From CAVSRC01 sp963732845 (GTDB taxonomy: Bacteria; Pseudomonadota; Alphaproteobacteria; Rhizobiales; Kaistiaceae): a DNA stretch of 64,000 nt. The notes beneath the pieces are model-generated. The model ran no database searches. It was not told where the DNA came from and saw nothing but the letters and a program-made list of their open reading frames with translations. The stretch covers positions 62,001-126,000 of the forward strand of contig CAVTBE010000016.1 in NCBI GenBank assembly GCA_963732845.1, read 5' to 3'. Shown piece by piece: positions 51,801 through 61,357 of the stretch (within the stretch, counting starts at the first letter, position 1; every line of letters starts with the position of its first letter). The position numbers and the translations under genes were made by a program.

Positions 51801-52076
51801 CTATCGGCTGCCGTCGCCCTCCTCCGCTGGCATCTCCGGTTCGAGCAGGCGGTGAAGGTGGACGATGAAATAGCGTGTGTGGGCGCTGTCGACGGTGGCG
51901 TGCGCCTTGGCCCGCCAGGCGTCATAGGCGGTGCGGTAGTTCGGAAAGATGCCGACGATGTCGAGCTTGTGGAGATCGGTGAAGCGGATTCCCTCGACCT
52001 TCTCCAGTTCCCCGCCGAAGACCAGATGGAGAAGCTGGTCGTTCGGTCCGGCCGTCCTGGCTCGTGGCTGGTTCAT
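51801..52076 (-). CDS. DUF4170 protein
   Basis: A 91-residue protein of unknown function, family DUF4170. It contains LLHLVFGGELEKVEGIRFTDLHKLDIVGIFPNYRTAYDAWRAKAHATVDSAHTRYFIVHLHRLL, the near-full-length family core. ATG 52076. It is the first gene of the DUF4170-DUF374-waaA-lpxK operon, with a 27-base gap to DUF374; upstream, 172 bases separate it from pmbA. Confidence 0.9.
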   Translation of the reverse strand: MNQPRARTAGPNDQLLHLVFGGELEKVEGIRFTDLHKLDIVGIFPNYRTAYDAWRAKAHATVDSAHTRYFIVHLHRLLEPEMPAEEGDGSR

Positions 52077-52248
52077 CGCTGGTTCCCGTCCCTGATGGGC
52101 ATGAATGCCGGGCGCGCTTTCAGCGCCGATGCGGCAATCTCACGATCCGGGCGGTTTGGTGCATCAAAAGGCGGGGTTCCGCAAGTCTCCCGCATGGCCG
52201 CCGATCAGGCGACCGGTGCGGCGGCGTCAGCGAACCCGGCGGAAAAGC

Positions 52249-53592
52249 CTAACTTCCTGCGACCGTCATGCCCTCGATCGCCACCGTCGGGGCGTTGGCG
52301 GCGTAGCGGTAGGTGAGATCGTTGGCGGCACGCAAGGCGCGATACATGTCGATCAGGTTGCCGGCGATGGTCACCTCACTCACCGGATGGCCGATCTCGC
52401 CGTTCTCGATGACGAAGCCGGCAACGCCGCGGCTGTAGTCGCCGTTGTTCATGTTGACGCCATGGCCGATCAGCTCGGTGACATAGATGCCGCGGTCGAT
52501 GGTGGCGATCATCGCTTCCGGCGTCTCGCTGCCGGGCAGCAGCGTCAGGTTGGTGGCCCCCGGCGTGGGCGTGCCGCCGCGCCGCGAGGCACGGCCGTTG
52601 GTAGCAAGGCCAAGCTCGCGCGCCGTGGTGCTGTCGAGGAGCCAGGTCTTCAGCACGCCGTCGGCGATGACATCCAGCGCGGCGCCGGAAACGCCCTCGC
52701 CGTCGAAGGGGCGCGAACCGAGGCCGCGCGGGCGCAGCGGGTCGTCGGTGATGCGCACGCTCGCCGGGAAGAGCTGCTGGCCGAGCTTGTCGCGCAGGAA
52801 GCTCGTCTTGCGGGCGATGGCCGCGCCGCTGATGGCGCCCGCCAGGTGACCGACGAGGCCGATGGCGACGCGCGGATCGTAGACAACCGTCACCCGACCG
52901 GTCGCCATCTGGCGCGGATTGACGCGGCGGACGGCGCGCTCGCCGGCATTGCGGCCGATGACCTCAGGATCCGGCAGATCGGAGCGATAGACCTGGCTCT
53001 CGCCGTCGTAATCGCGCTCCATCGCGGTGCCCGAGCCGGCGATCGCCGAGGCGCTGAGGCCGAAGCGCGAGCCGAGATAGGCACCGGCAAAGCCGCCCGA
53101 GGTGGCGAGCACCAAGCCGCCCAGCCCCCAGTCGGCGCTGGCGCCGGCGGAGTTGGTGACGCCGGGGATGGCACGGGCGGTGTCCTCGGCGGCGAGCGCC
53201 GCCGCGGTCAACGCGTCGGCCGAGGGCATGGTCGTGTCGAGCAGGTCGAGATCGGGAATGCTGGTGGCGAGCGTCTCCGGCGCCGCCAGGCCGGCGAAAC
53301 GGTCTTCCGGCGCGACCTTGGCCATGGCCACGGCGCGCTCGGCCAGATCGGCCGGGTCGGTGAGCACATTGGCGGAGACCGTCGCCGAACGCCGGCCGAC
53401 GAAGGCGCGCAGCGTGAAGTCGTCGCCTTCGGCGCGGCGGGTCTCCTCGACCTTGCCGAGGCGCACATCGACCGCCAACGAAATGCCGCGCACGCAGACC
53501 GCATCGGCGGCATCGGCGCCGGCCTTCAGCGCAGCGGCGACGAGGCGCTCGGCGCGCTCGGTGAGGTCGGTCTGGTCGAGCATCTCGGTCAT
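52249..53592 (-). CDS. pmbA: TldE/PmbA subunit of the TldD/E protease
   Basis: Non-catalytic partner of TldD. The 447-residue protein shares the fold but has no HExxxH motif; typical blocks are VTVVYDPRVAIGLVGHLAGAI, GLGSRPFDGEGV and GHGVNMNNGDYSRGVAGF with VIENGEIGHPVSEVTIAGN near the end. ATG 53592 has AGGAAG upstream. Its partner tldD is 38 kb to the left on the other strand. Confidence 0.96.
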   Translation of the reverse strand: MTEMLDQTDLTERAERLVAAALKAGADAADAVCVRGISLAVDVRLGKVEETRRAEGDDFTLRAFVGRRSATVSANVLTDPADLAERAVAMAKVAPEDRFAGLAAPETLATSIPDLDLLDTTMPSADALTAAALAAEDTARAIPGVTNSAGASADWGLGGLVLATSGGFAGAYLGSRFGLSASAIAGSGTAMERDYDGESQVYRSDLPDPEVIGRNAGERAVRRVNPRQMATGRVTVVYDPRVAIGLVGHLAGAISGAAIARKTSFLRDKLGQQLFPASVRITDDPLRPRGLGSRPFDGEGVSGAALDVIADGVLKTWLLDSTTARELGLATNGRASRRGGTPTPGATNLTLLPGSETPEAMIATIDRGIYVTELIGHGVNMNNGDYSRGVAGFVIENGEIGHPVSEVTIAGNLIDMYRALRAANDLTYRYAANAPTVAIEGMTVAGS

Positions 53593-53684
53593 CAGGGCTT
53601 CCTTGGGGATTTTCTCATGCGGGCGGGCTCGCGCCTGATCTAGGTGCTTGCGGCCCCGCCAACAAGCTCGGGGCCGGCGGACAA

Positions 53685-55005
53685 TCAGGATTCCGGCGGC
53701 CCGACGCGCACCACGGTCAGATCGTTGCCGGCAAACAGGCGCCGGGCGACCCGGCGCAGATCGTCGATGGTGACGGCGTCGACGAGGCCATTGCGGCGGT
53801 CGACGTAGTCGATGCCGCGCCCGTCGATCTGAATCCCCAGGAGCTGGTCGGCGATATCACCGGAGGTAACGAAGCGCAGCGGATAGCTGCCGGTCAGATA
53901 GGCCTTGGCCTTGGCAAGCTCGTCCGCGGTCGGTCCGTCCTTGGCGAAGCGGGCGATCTCCTGGCTGATCAACGCGATGACCGCCTCGGCCTGGTCGCTG
54001 CGCGTCTGGGTGCCGCCGCTGACCGTGCCGGAATGCTCCATGGCATCGAGGCCGAGGCCGACCGAATAGGCCAGACCGCGCTCTTCGCGCACCGCCTTGA
54101 ACAGGCGCGAATCGGAACCGCCACCGAGGATGTAGGTGGCGACCACGGCGGGGATCAGGTCCGGATCGCTGCTGGTGATCCCCGGCAGGCTGAGGCGGAT
54201 GATGGTCTGCGGCACCGGCAGGGCGATGTTGATGCGGCCGGCGGATTTCGCCGTCACGTCGGGGACGCCGACGAGATTCGACTTGACCGGCAGGTCGCCG
54301 AAGATCTGGTCGAGCATGGCGGCCGGCGTCTCGGCGTCGATGGCGCCGACGATGGCGACCTTGAGATCGTTGCGGGCGAAGGTCTTCTGCGCGGAACGCC
54401 TTCAGGTCATCGACGGTGATCGTGGCGACGCTGTCGGCGGTACCGATGAGCGAGCGGCCATAGGGATGGTCGGGGAAGGTCGCCTTGCGCAGGGCTTCGC
54501 TGGCAAGCCGGTCGGGATCGCGCTCGCCGCGCCTGATGCCGGTCAGGATCTGGGCACGGATGCGCTCGACCGGCTCCGGATCGAAGCGCGGCTCGCTCAG
54601 CGCCAGCTTCAACAGCCGCGCCGCTTCGTCGCGATTGGCCGAAAGGGTGCGCAGCGACCCCGAGAAGAAATCGCTGCCGGCATCGAAGCTCATGCCGATG
54701 GAGAGGGCATCGAGGCGCGCCTGGAAGGCCTGGCTGTCGAGATCGCCGGCACCTTCGTCGAGCAGGCCGGAGAGCATGTTGGCGACGCCCGGCTTGTCGG
54801 TCGGGTCCTGCGCCGCGCCGCCCTCGAAGGCAAACGACATGGAGATCAGCGGGATCGAATCGTCCTCGACCAGCCAGGCGGTGATGCCGCGCGGGCTGAC
54901 GACCTTCTGGATGTCGATGGCTTGCGCCGCGGCGCTCCAGACGATCGCCGTGAGCGCCAGGCCGGCGATCGCTGCGGCGCGCGAGACTGCGTTGCGGGGG
55001 GCCAT
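53685..55005 (-). pseudogene. M16 family peptidase-like protein, non-catalytic type, frame broken
   Basis: Second of two adjacent M16 (insulinase/processing-peptidase) genes. ATG 55005 overlaps the first gene's stop; the product begins with a signal peptide (to AAQA) and IDIQKVVSPRGITAWLVEDDSIPLIS. The zinc motif HxxEH is absent (VANMLSGLLDEGAG), so it would be the non-catalytic partner. Near 54393-54398 one extra base shifts the frame: DDLKAF in one frame continues as AQKTFARNDLKVAIVG in another, to the stop at 53685. 1321 bases minus one is 440 codons. Without correction the product loses its C-terminal domain. Confidence 0.85.
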
Positions 55006-56397
55006 CACGAGCGGCCCTCCGCCGGGCCGGGCAGCAGATAGCCGGTGACCGAGTTGCGGGCGACGAGGTATGCGGGCGGCGGCAGCCTGCACATCGGCGG
55101 CGGTGACCGCGTCGATGCGCTGCGGCCACGACTGCACCTCGGCCAGCGTATCGCCGGTGGCGAGCGCCGCACCGACCGCGTTGGCGAGCGTGCGCGGGCT
55201 GTCCTCGGAATAGATGACGCCGGCACGCACCCGTTCCTTGGCGCGGGCAAGCTCCTCATCGGTGACGCCCTTGTCGATCAGTTCGGCGATCACCTTGTCG
55301 AAGGCGGCGCCGAGGTCCTGGACGGTGGTGGTGCCGCGCGGCGAGCCGTAGAGGCTGAACGCGGACGGGCCGATCGGCCCGGCGTCGTAGCCGGCATCGA
55401 TGCCGGCGGCGATGCCCTGCTCGACCACGAGCTGGCGATAGAGCCGGCTGGTGCTGCCGCCGCCGAGGATATCGGCCAGAACGTTCAGCGCCTCGGCCTC
55501 GCCGGGCTTGCCGGTGTGCTCGGAGGGCGCCAGGTAGAGCCGGCGGAAGCTCGGCTGGGTGACGCGCGGATCGGTCAGCGTGACCAGCCGGGCGGCGTCT
55601 GCCGGCGGCTCGGCCAGGCGCACGCGCGGCGGCGGTTCGGCGCGGCGGGCGAGCTTGCCGTAGGTCTCCTCGGCAAGCGTCCTGACCTCGTCCTCGGTGA
55701 CATCGCCGGCGACCACCACGATGGCGTTGTTGGGCGTGTAGTAGCGGTCGTAGAAGGCGAGCGCATCGGCGCGATCGAGGGTGGCCATCTCGCTCGCCCA
55801 GCCGATGGTCGGAATGCGGTAGTGGCTGTTGGCGTAGAGCGCCGCGTCCATCGCCACGCCAAGCCGGGCGCCGGGGCTGTTGTCGATGCGCATGCCGCGC
55901 TCTTCGAGGATCACCTTGCGTTCGGGCAGAAGCGCCGCATCGGTGACCTGAAGGTTGGCCATGCGGTCGGCCTCGAATTCCATCATCAGCTTGAGATGGT
56001 CCTTGGCGACCGTCTGGTGATAGGCGGTATAGTCCTCGGTGGTGAAGGCGTTGTTGTCGCCGCCGACGGCCTCGACCCGCGCCGAGAACTCGCCCTCGGG
56101 ATGGGCCTTGGTGCCCTTGAACATGAGGTGTTCGAGGAAGTGGGCGATGCCCGACTTGCCGAGCGGATCGTCGGCGGCGCCGATCCGGTACCACACCACG
56201 TGGGTGACGACCGGGGCGCGATGGTCGGGGATAACGACGACCTGGAGCCCGTTCTTGAGGGTAAAGGTGACGGCATCGGCGGCGAATTTGGGCGCGTCCG
56301 CAGCCAGGGCGACGGTCGCGCTGAGCGCCAGCAGGAACGCCGCAAAGGCGCCTGCCGCCGCGCGTTTCATGGGGGAGTGGGTCAAGCGCTTCTCCAT
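55005..56397 (-). pseudogene. M16 family zinc peptidase, frame broken near the 3' end
   Basis: First of the M16 pair, probably periplasmic and catalytic. After a signal peptide (ATVALA) it has the zinc motif HFLEHLMFKGT, then TEDYTAYHQTV and the downstream Glu (DALAFYDRYYTP region). One extra base at about 55070-55085 shifts AADVQAAAA into another frame, where it continues YLVARNSVTGYLLPGPAEGRS and stops at 55005, overlapping the next ATG. 1393 bases minus one is 464 codons. If the break is real, the product would run on out of frame into the next gene. ATG 56397 or 56370. Confidence 0.87.
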
Positions 56398-56453
56398 GCC
56401 ACGGGAATCGCGGCGGGTCTTCCGAGGACGTAGATATAGCGGCCGAGTGTGGC

Positions 56454-57026
56454 CTATCCAGGCGTGGCTGCGCCAGCCCGCAGAAAAACGATCTGCGTAT
56501 CCCCTGCCCGGCGCGTATCGATCGCCGCGAGGCCGGGAATCGGGGCGATCTCGGCGGACGCCGCCTCCTCCAGCACGATCAGCGCCCCGGGCCTGAGCCA
56601 GCCACCGGCGAGCGCCGAGGCGAGCGCCTGCTCGCCGAGGCCCTTGCCATAAGGCGGGTCGGCGAAGACGAGCGAGAACGGCGCCACCGTGCCGGCCGGA
56701 CCGAGACGGGTGGCGTCGCGACGGAAGACGCGGGTGCGTCCGGTGAGATTCAGTGCCTCGATGTTGGTGCGAATGGCACCGCGCGCCGCCACCGCCTCCT
56801 CGACGAAAAGCGCGTAGGCGGCGCCGCGCGACAGGGCCTCCAGGCCGAGCGCGCCGGTGCCGGCGAAGAGATCGAGCACGCGGGCGCCGCCGACCACCTC
56901 GCCGTGGCCGCCATGCGCCAGAATGTCGAAGATGGTCTGGCGCAGACGGTCGGCGGTCGGCCGCGTGTCGCGGCCCGATGGCGCGGCAAGCGCGCGGCCG
57001 CGAAAATCACCGCCGACGATGCGCAC
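56454..57026 (-). CDS. rsmD: 16S rRNA (guanine966-N2)-methyltransferase
   Basis: Methylates G966 of 16S rRNA. The 190-residue SAM methyltransferase starts VRIVGGDFRGRAL, has DLFAGTGALGLEALSRGA and the catalytic DPPYGKG. GTG 57026 is chosen as the family begins with R-I-I/V-G-G. It overlaps the rluB 3' end by 20 bases, so the two are co-translated. Confidence 0.94.
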   Translation of the reverse strand: MRIVGGDFRGRALAAPSGRDTRPTADRLRQTIFDILAHGGHGEVVGGARVLDLFAGTGALGLEALSRGAAYALFVEEAVAARGAIRTNIEALNLTGRTRVFRRDATRLGPAGTVAPFSLVFADPPYGKGLGEQALASALAGGWLRPGALIVLEEAASAEIAPIPGLAAIDTRRAGDTQIVFLRAGAATPG

Positions 57027-57906
57027 GGGCCTGTGCCTCGGCCTTTTTGGCGGGCTTGCCGCGTCGCGCCGGCTTGCCCCGCTTCGGCTCCGGCGGTTCT
57101 GGCTCCGGCTTCGGCGGCGGGCGCAGCGGCGCGGTGAAATCGGTGCCGGCGGCCGCGGCAAGCTTGGCGCCCAACTGGTCGCGCAGCACGCGACCGCGGA
57201 TCTCGTGGACCTCGCCCGGCTTCATCTCGCCGAGCTGGAAGGGGCCGTAGGAAATGCGGATCAGCCGCGTCGTGGTGAGCCCGAAAGCCCCAAGCAGGCG
57301 CTTGACCTCACGGTTCTTGCCTTCGCGCAGCGCCAGCGTCAGCCACTGGTTGGTGCCCTGGCTGCGGTCGAGGGTAGCCTCGACCGGGCCGTAGTGGATG
57401 CCCTCGACGGTGACGCCGGACCCGAGCGACTCCAGCGCCTCTTTGGTGACGCTGCCATGAACGCGGACGCGGTAGCGCCTGAGCCAGCCGGTGGATGGCA
57501 GTTCGAGCAGGCGCGCCAGCCCGCCGTCATTGGTCAGCAGCAGCAGGCCCTCGGTGTTGATGTCGAGACGGCCGACGGCGACGACGCGCGGGACCTCCGG
57601 TGGCAGGGCGGCAAAAACGGTCGGCCGGCCCTGGGGATCGCGCACCGTGGTGACCAGGCCTTTCGGCTTGTGATAGAGCCACAGCCGCGTGCGCTCGCGC
57701 GCCGGCAGCGACACGCCATCGACGGCGATGCGGTCGGCGGGGCCGACATTGACGGCGGGTGAGGTCAGCACGCGGCCGTTGACGGCGACGCGGCCATCGG
57801 CAATCCAGCGCTCGGCGTCGCGGCGCGAACAGAGGCCGGCGCGCGCCATCACCTTGGCGATCCTCTCGGAGCTCGCCGGGGCGTTGGGTGTCTCAGGTGC
57901 TTTCAT
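57007..57906 (-). CDS. rluB: 23S rRNA pseudouridine synthase, RluB-like
   Basis: Converts a uridine to pseudouridine in 23S rRNA. The 299-residue protein has an S4 domain (ERIAKVMARAGLCSRRDAERWIADGRV), the catalytic Asp in VGRLDINTEGLLLLTNDG, and LREGKNREVKRLLGAFGL. It ends in a long basic/Pro tail (about 255-299), common in alphaproteobacteria. RluB and RluE-type enzymes are similar, so the exact target is not certain. Confidence 0.9.
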   Translation of the reverse strand: MKAPETPNAPASSERIAKVMARAGLCSRRDAERWIADGRVAVNGRVLTSPAVNVGPADRIAVDGVSLPARERTRLWLYHKPKGLVTTVRDPQGRPTVFAALPPEVPRVVAVGRLDINTEGLLLLTNDGGLARLLELPSTGWLRRYRVRVHGSVTKEALESLGSGVTVEGIHYGPVEATLDRSQGTNQWLTLALREGKNREVKRLLGAFGLTTTRLIRISYGPFQLGEMKPGEVHEIRGRVLRDQLGAKLAAAAGTDFTAPLRPPPKPEPEPPEPKRGKPARRGKPAKKAEAQARAHRRR

Positions 57907-57959
57907 GGCGCCGGTGATTAGCAGAGCTGCAGGTTCGAGGCGAGTGGAGGCGAACAGAG

Positions 57960-58409
57960 GTGGCGACGGAAACGAGCCCGATGGAGATGGCGCTGGAGGA
58001 GGCGCGCGCCGCGGCGGCACGCGGCGAGGTGCCGATCGGCGCGGTCATCGTGCAGGGCGGCGTGGTGCTGGCGCGGGCGGGCAACCGCTCAATCGCGCTT
58101 GACGACCCGACCGCCCATGCCGAAATGCTGGCGATCCGGGAGGCGGCGGAAGCGGTGGGCTCGCAGCGGCTGTCGGGCGCCGACCTCTATGTGACGCTGG
58201 AGCCCTGCGCCATGTGCGCGGCGGCGATTTCCTTCGCGCGCATCCGCCGCCTCTATTTCGGCGCCAGCGATCCGAAGAGCGGCGCGGTGGAAAACGGCGT
58301 GCGTTTCTTCGGCGATCCGACCTGCCACCACGCACCGGACGTCTATGGCGGCATGGCGGAAGACGAGGCGGCGACGCTGCTCAGGGATTTCTTCAGGGCG
58401 CGGCGGTAG
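57960..58409 (+). CDS. tadA: tRNA adenosine(34) deaminase, TadA-like
   Basis: Makes inosine at the wobble position of tRNA-Arg(ACG). The 149-residue cytidine-deaminase-fold protein has the zinc-binding HAEMLAI (catalytic Glu) and PCAMCAAA pairs. The GTG at 57960 gives the normal start MEMALEEARAAAARGEVPIGAV after a few residues. Divergent from rluB. Confidence 0.93.
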   Translation: MATETSPMEMALEEARAAAARGEVPIGAVIVQGGVVLARAGNRSIALDDPTAHAEMLAIREAAEAVGSQRLSGADLYVTLEPCAMCAAAISFARIRRLYFGASDPKSGAVENGVRFFGDPTCHHAPDVYGGMAEDEAATLLRDFFRARR

Positions 58410-58436
58410 GCGGTACAAGTCGCCGACATACGGTCT

Positions 58437-58520
58437 GGACCCCGGACCTTCGCCGGGGTGACGACAGTGGCCTTGCCAATGTCAGTGTCTACTGGGCTCC
58501 CACCTTCGCGGGAGCGAACG
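58437..58520. repeat. Two different short GC-rich palindromes in tandem
   Basis: The first has the stem CCCCGG (58440-58445) and CCGGGG (58453-58458), followed by TGACGAC. The second has GCTCCC (58496-58501) and GGGAGC (58510-58515), followed by GAACG. Both are of the kind found scattered between alphaproteobacterial genes; the first is related to that at 15121-15142. Confidence 0.55.
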
Positions 58521-58540
58521 GGACGGTGCGGGCCTGGGGC

Positions 58541-59206
58541 TTACTGCCAGGGCCACTTCCACTTCTTCTTCTTGTCGGCCTTCTTGGCATCGATCACGAC
58601 CGGCGCGGTCGGGTCCGGCTCGCGATACGTGCTGGGCGGATCGGTGAGATAGCGGCGGATCGGCTTGCCGTTCTGATCGACGGCAACCTGGCCGCGGGCG
58701 TCAGCGAACAGCTTCTTGGCCTGGGCATCCTGGGCCGGCGAGCTGTGCGCCCGCTCGCCGGCATCGACGTTCTGGTTGAGAATCGTCTGGCTCGGCGCGT
58801 TCGACGTATTGGCGGAAGCCGGCAGGCGCCAGCCTGGATCGCGGCACTGGGGCGTGTCCCGGTTGAGCGGCTCGGCGCAGTACTTCTCGCGGGCAACCGC
58901 CTCCGCCTTGACGCGCTTGGCCTCGGCATCCGGATCCTTCGGCCAGTTGGCCGCGACGTTCTGCTGGTCGGTGCCGGGCGCCGGCAGGGGCGTGCCGGGC
59001 GGCGGCGCCACGATTTTCGGCCGGGCGGTGTAGGTTATCGGGTCTTTCTGCTGCCCGCCCATGTCGGCGATGCCGGCGAGGTCTTCCAGCGTCTGCATGC
59101 CGGCCGTGGTGCCCGTGCCGTAGGTCGTCTGGCTGCAGGCGCCAAGACCAAGGGCCAGCGCCGCGGTGGCGACGCCGATGCAAACTGAGCGAATCGAACC
59201 TGTCAT
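58541..59206 (-). CDS. Predicted lipoprotein of unknown function
   Basis: A 221-residue lipoprotein candidate. ATG 59206 starts a signal peptide ending in the lipobox LGAC, with C24. The rest is hydrophilic, Pro/Ala/Lys-rich, with two Cys (KYCAEPL and PQCRDPGW) and a C-terminal Lys/Trp cluster (KKKKWKWPWQ). No family recognised with certainty. It may attach to the outer membrane; the basic Trp tail could contact a membrane or cell wall. Confidence 0.75.
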   Translation of the reverse strand: MTGSIRSVCIGVATAALALGLGACSQTTYGTGTTAGMQTLEDLAGIADMGGQQKDPITYTARPKIVAPPPGTPLPAPGTDQQNVAANWPKDPDAEAKRVKAEAVAREKYCAEPLNRDTPQCRDPGWRLPASANTSNAPSQTILNQNVDAGERAHSSPAQDAQAKKLFADARGQVAVDQNGKPIRRYLTDPPSTYREPDPTAPVVIDAKKADKKKKWKWPWQ

Positions 59207-59335
59207 GACACCCGTTATCCGTGGCCGGCCCGCCCGATGCGCCAGCGCCACATTCATCGCGGCAAATCGGGGCGAAAATCCGACCAATCTGATGCCTGTC
59301 CTAGCCGAATTGGGCTTCTGCGACAACACGCTGGC

Positions 59336-60328
59336 TCAAACGCCAACCCCGGCCAGCGCCTGGTCGAGGTCGTTTCCGGGGCCGGCCGCACCCTGAACCG
59401 CCTTTGCGGCGGCCGAGTCGGCGTGCATCTGGGCAACAAGGGCATCGACCGAGGCGAACTTCTCTTCCGGCCGCAACCAGGCGAGGAAGCTCACGATGAG
59501 CGTCTTGCCGTAAAGATCGCCGGCAAAATCGAACAGGTGGACCTCGAGCAGCGGCGGTCCGTTGTCGAAGGTCGGGCGTCGCCCGTAGCTGGCGACGCCA
59601 TCGCGCTCGGCGCCGTCGGGGGTCTTCACACGGACGGCAAAAATGCCGTGGGCGAGCCCGCAATCGGGCGCCAGGCGGAGATTGGCGGTGGGATAGCCGA
59701 GCAGGTGGCCGCGCCGGTCGCCGGTGACGACGGTGCCGGTGGCGAACCAGCGATAGCCGAGGAGGCGGTTGGCGCGGGCGATGTCGCCCTTGATCAACGC
59801 CGCGCGGATGTCGGTGGAGGTGAAGAGCGTGCCATCGGCGTCGCCGACCGGCTTCACCACCTCGACCGCGAAGCCCAGCCGGGTGCCGGCTGCGCTGAGC
59901 ACGTCGGGCGTCCCCGAGCGGCCCTTGCCGAAATGGAAGTCGTGGCCGACCACCGCCGCCTTGAGCCGGAAGCGGTCGCACAGGATGGAGCGGATGAAAT
60001 CTTCCGCCGCCATCGCGGCAAAGGTCCTGTCGAAGGCCGCCACCACCAGGCCGTCGATGGCCAGCGCCGCCAGCAGGCGCGCCTTGGCATCGACCGCCGT
60101 CAGGCGGAACACCGGGGTCTCGGGACGGAACAGAGTGCGGGGATGCGGCTCGAAGGTGAACGCCACCGCGGGCACGCCCAGGCGGTCGGCATCGGCACGG
60201 GCGTATTCCAGCAAGGCCTGGTGGCCGCGATGAACGCCATCGAAATTGCCTACCGCCACCACCCCGCCGGTGAGCGAATCGGGGATCGCGTCAACCGCGA
60301 AGGGCTGCAGCGCCGGCTTCAGCGTCAT
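59336..60328 (-). CDS. ribF: Bifunctional riboflavin kinase/FAD synthetase
   Basis: Converts riboflavin to FMN and FMN to FAD. The 330-residue protein has the adenylyltransferase domain (about 15-175) with GNFDGVHRGHQALL, FTFEPHPRTLF and GHDFHFGKGRSG, then the kinase domain (about 190-315) with LGYPTANL and DGVASYGRRPTFD. Its ATG overlaps the HAD hydrolase stop (ATGA). FMN/FAD are used by pdxH, aroC and the acyl-CoA dehydrogenase here. Confidence 0.96.
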   Translation of the reverse strand: MTLKPALQPFAVDAIPDSLTGGVVAVGNFDGVHRGHQALLEYARADADRLGVPAVAFTFEPHPRTLFRPETPVFRLTAVDAKARLLAALAIDGLVVAAFDRTFAAMAAEDFIRSILCDRFRLKAAVVGHDFHFGKGRSGTPDVLSAAGTRLGFAVEVVKPVGDADGTLFTSTDIRAALIKGDIARANRLLGYRWFATGTVVTGDRRGHLLGYPTANLRLAPDCGLAHGIFAVRVKTPDGAERDGVASYGRRPTFDNGPPLLEVHLFDFAGDLYGKTLIVSFLAWLRPEEKFASVDALVAQMHADSAAAKAVQGAAGPGNDLDQALAGVGV

Positions 60329-61215
60329 TGCCGGTTTCCCCAGGCCAGGCGCGGCATGACTGCGCGGGCGCCGAGGCTGGCGGTCGCCAGTCGCTCGTGC
60401 ACCTTGGCAAGATCGGGGGTGTCGCGGTCGCCGAATTCGGCGGCATGGATGCCGCCGGTGACGAACAGGACGTCGATCCCCTGCCCATCGGCGCCGCGGA
60501 TGTCGGTCCCCATGGCATCGCCGATGGCAAGCACCGATTGCAGCGCGACGGGCTCGCCCGCAATGGCGGCGATGCGCTCCAGCGCCGCTGCATAGACGAG
60601 CGCATGCGGCTTGCCGATCATGATCGTCTTGCCGCCCAGTTCGCGATAGCGCTGGGCCATCGCGCCGGCGCACCACACCATCCTGCCGCCACGCTCGACC
60701 ACGATATCGGGATTGGCACAGATCATCGGCACGTCGCGCGCCCGCCATGCGACCAGACGGTCCTGGTAATCGTCGGGGCTCTCGGTCTCGTCGTCGAAAA
60801 AGCCGGTGCAGCAGACGAGGTCACAGTCGTCCTCGCCGCCGAGGACATGCGGCAGATCGTCATAAATCGAAAGATCGCGCTCGGGCCCGAGATGGAAGAT
60901 GCGCGTGCCGCTCTTTTCGGCGAGGATGTCGCGGGTGACGTCGCCGGAAGACAGGATGTCGTCATAGGCGTCCGGCGGCACACCCATCCGGCTGAATATC
61001 GTAAGGATATCGGCCTTGAGGCGCGGGGCGTTGGTGATCAACAGCACGATGCCGCCCTCTGCGCGATAGCGGGCCAGCGCGTCGGTTGCAGCCCGATGGA
61101 CGTGCACGCCGTCGTGCACCACACCCCAGACGTCGCAGAGCAACGCCCGGTAGGCGGAAGCGAGGTCGGCCAGGCCGGTTACGAAGGCGGGCGTCGCAGT
61201 GTTGGTCACGCGCAC
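60325..61215 (-). CDS. HAD hydrolase, TIGR01459-like
   Basis: A 296-residue HAD-superfamily phosphatase with the first motif DVWGVVHDGVHV, the NagD-like second motif LITNAPR, and a C-terminal IGDAMGTDIRGADGQGIDVLFVTGG. The cap is of the NagD type. The substrate is unknown; it is coupled with ribF. GTG 61215 or 61209 is the likely start. Confidence 0.9.
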   Translation of the reverse strand: MRVTNTATPAFVTGLADLASAYRALLCDVWGVVHDGVHVHRAATDALARYRAEGGIVLLITNAPRLKADILTIFSRMGVPPDAYDDILSSGDVTRDILAEKSGTRIFHLGPERDLSIYDDLPHVLGGEDDCDLVCCTGFFDDETESPDDYQDRLVAWRARDVPMICANPDIVVERGGRMVWCAGAMAQRYRELGGKTIMIGKPHALVYAAALERIAAIAGEPVALQSVLAIGDAMGTDIRGADGQGIDVLFVTGGIHAAEFGDRDTPDLAKVHERLATASLGARAVMPRLAWGNRQ

Positions 61216-61357
61216 CGCCTATGGGCTTGCCGCGTCGTGGTCAAGAGGGTGGTTCGTGCCAATTCGGCACGGTCCGCACATGGCGGGGAACACCGTTTGT
61301 TTACCCTGTTGGCGGACAGTCGTTTCCGAGAGTTCGGGGTGACGGGTCGCCGGGGTC

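Noticed and set aside
53857..56397. A single 846-residue open frame joining the two M16 genes
   Set aside because: Its middle and end translate to low-complexity Arg/His-rich sequence, and the proper continuations of both genes are in other frames. It arises from two single-base breaks, not from gene fusion.
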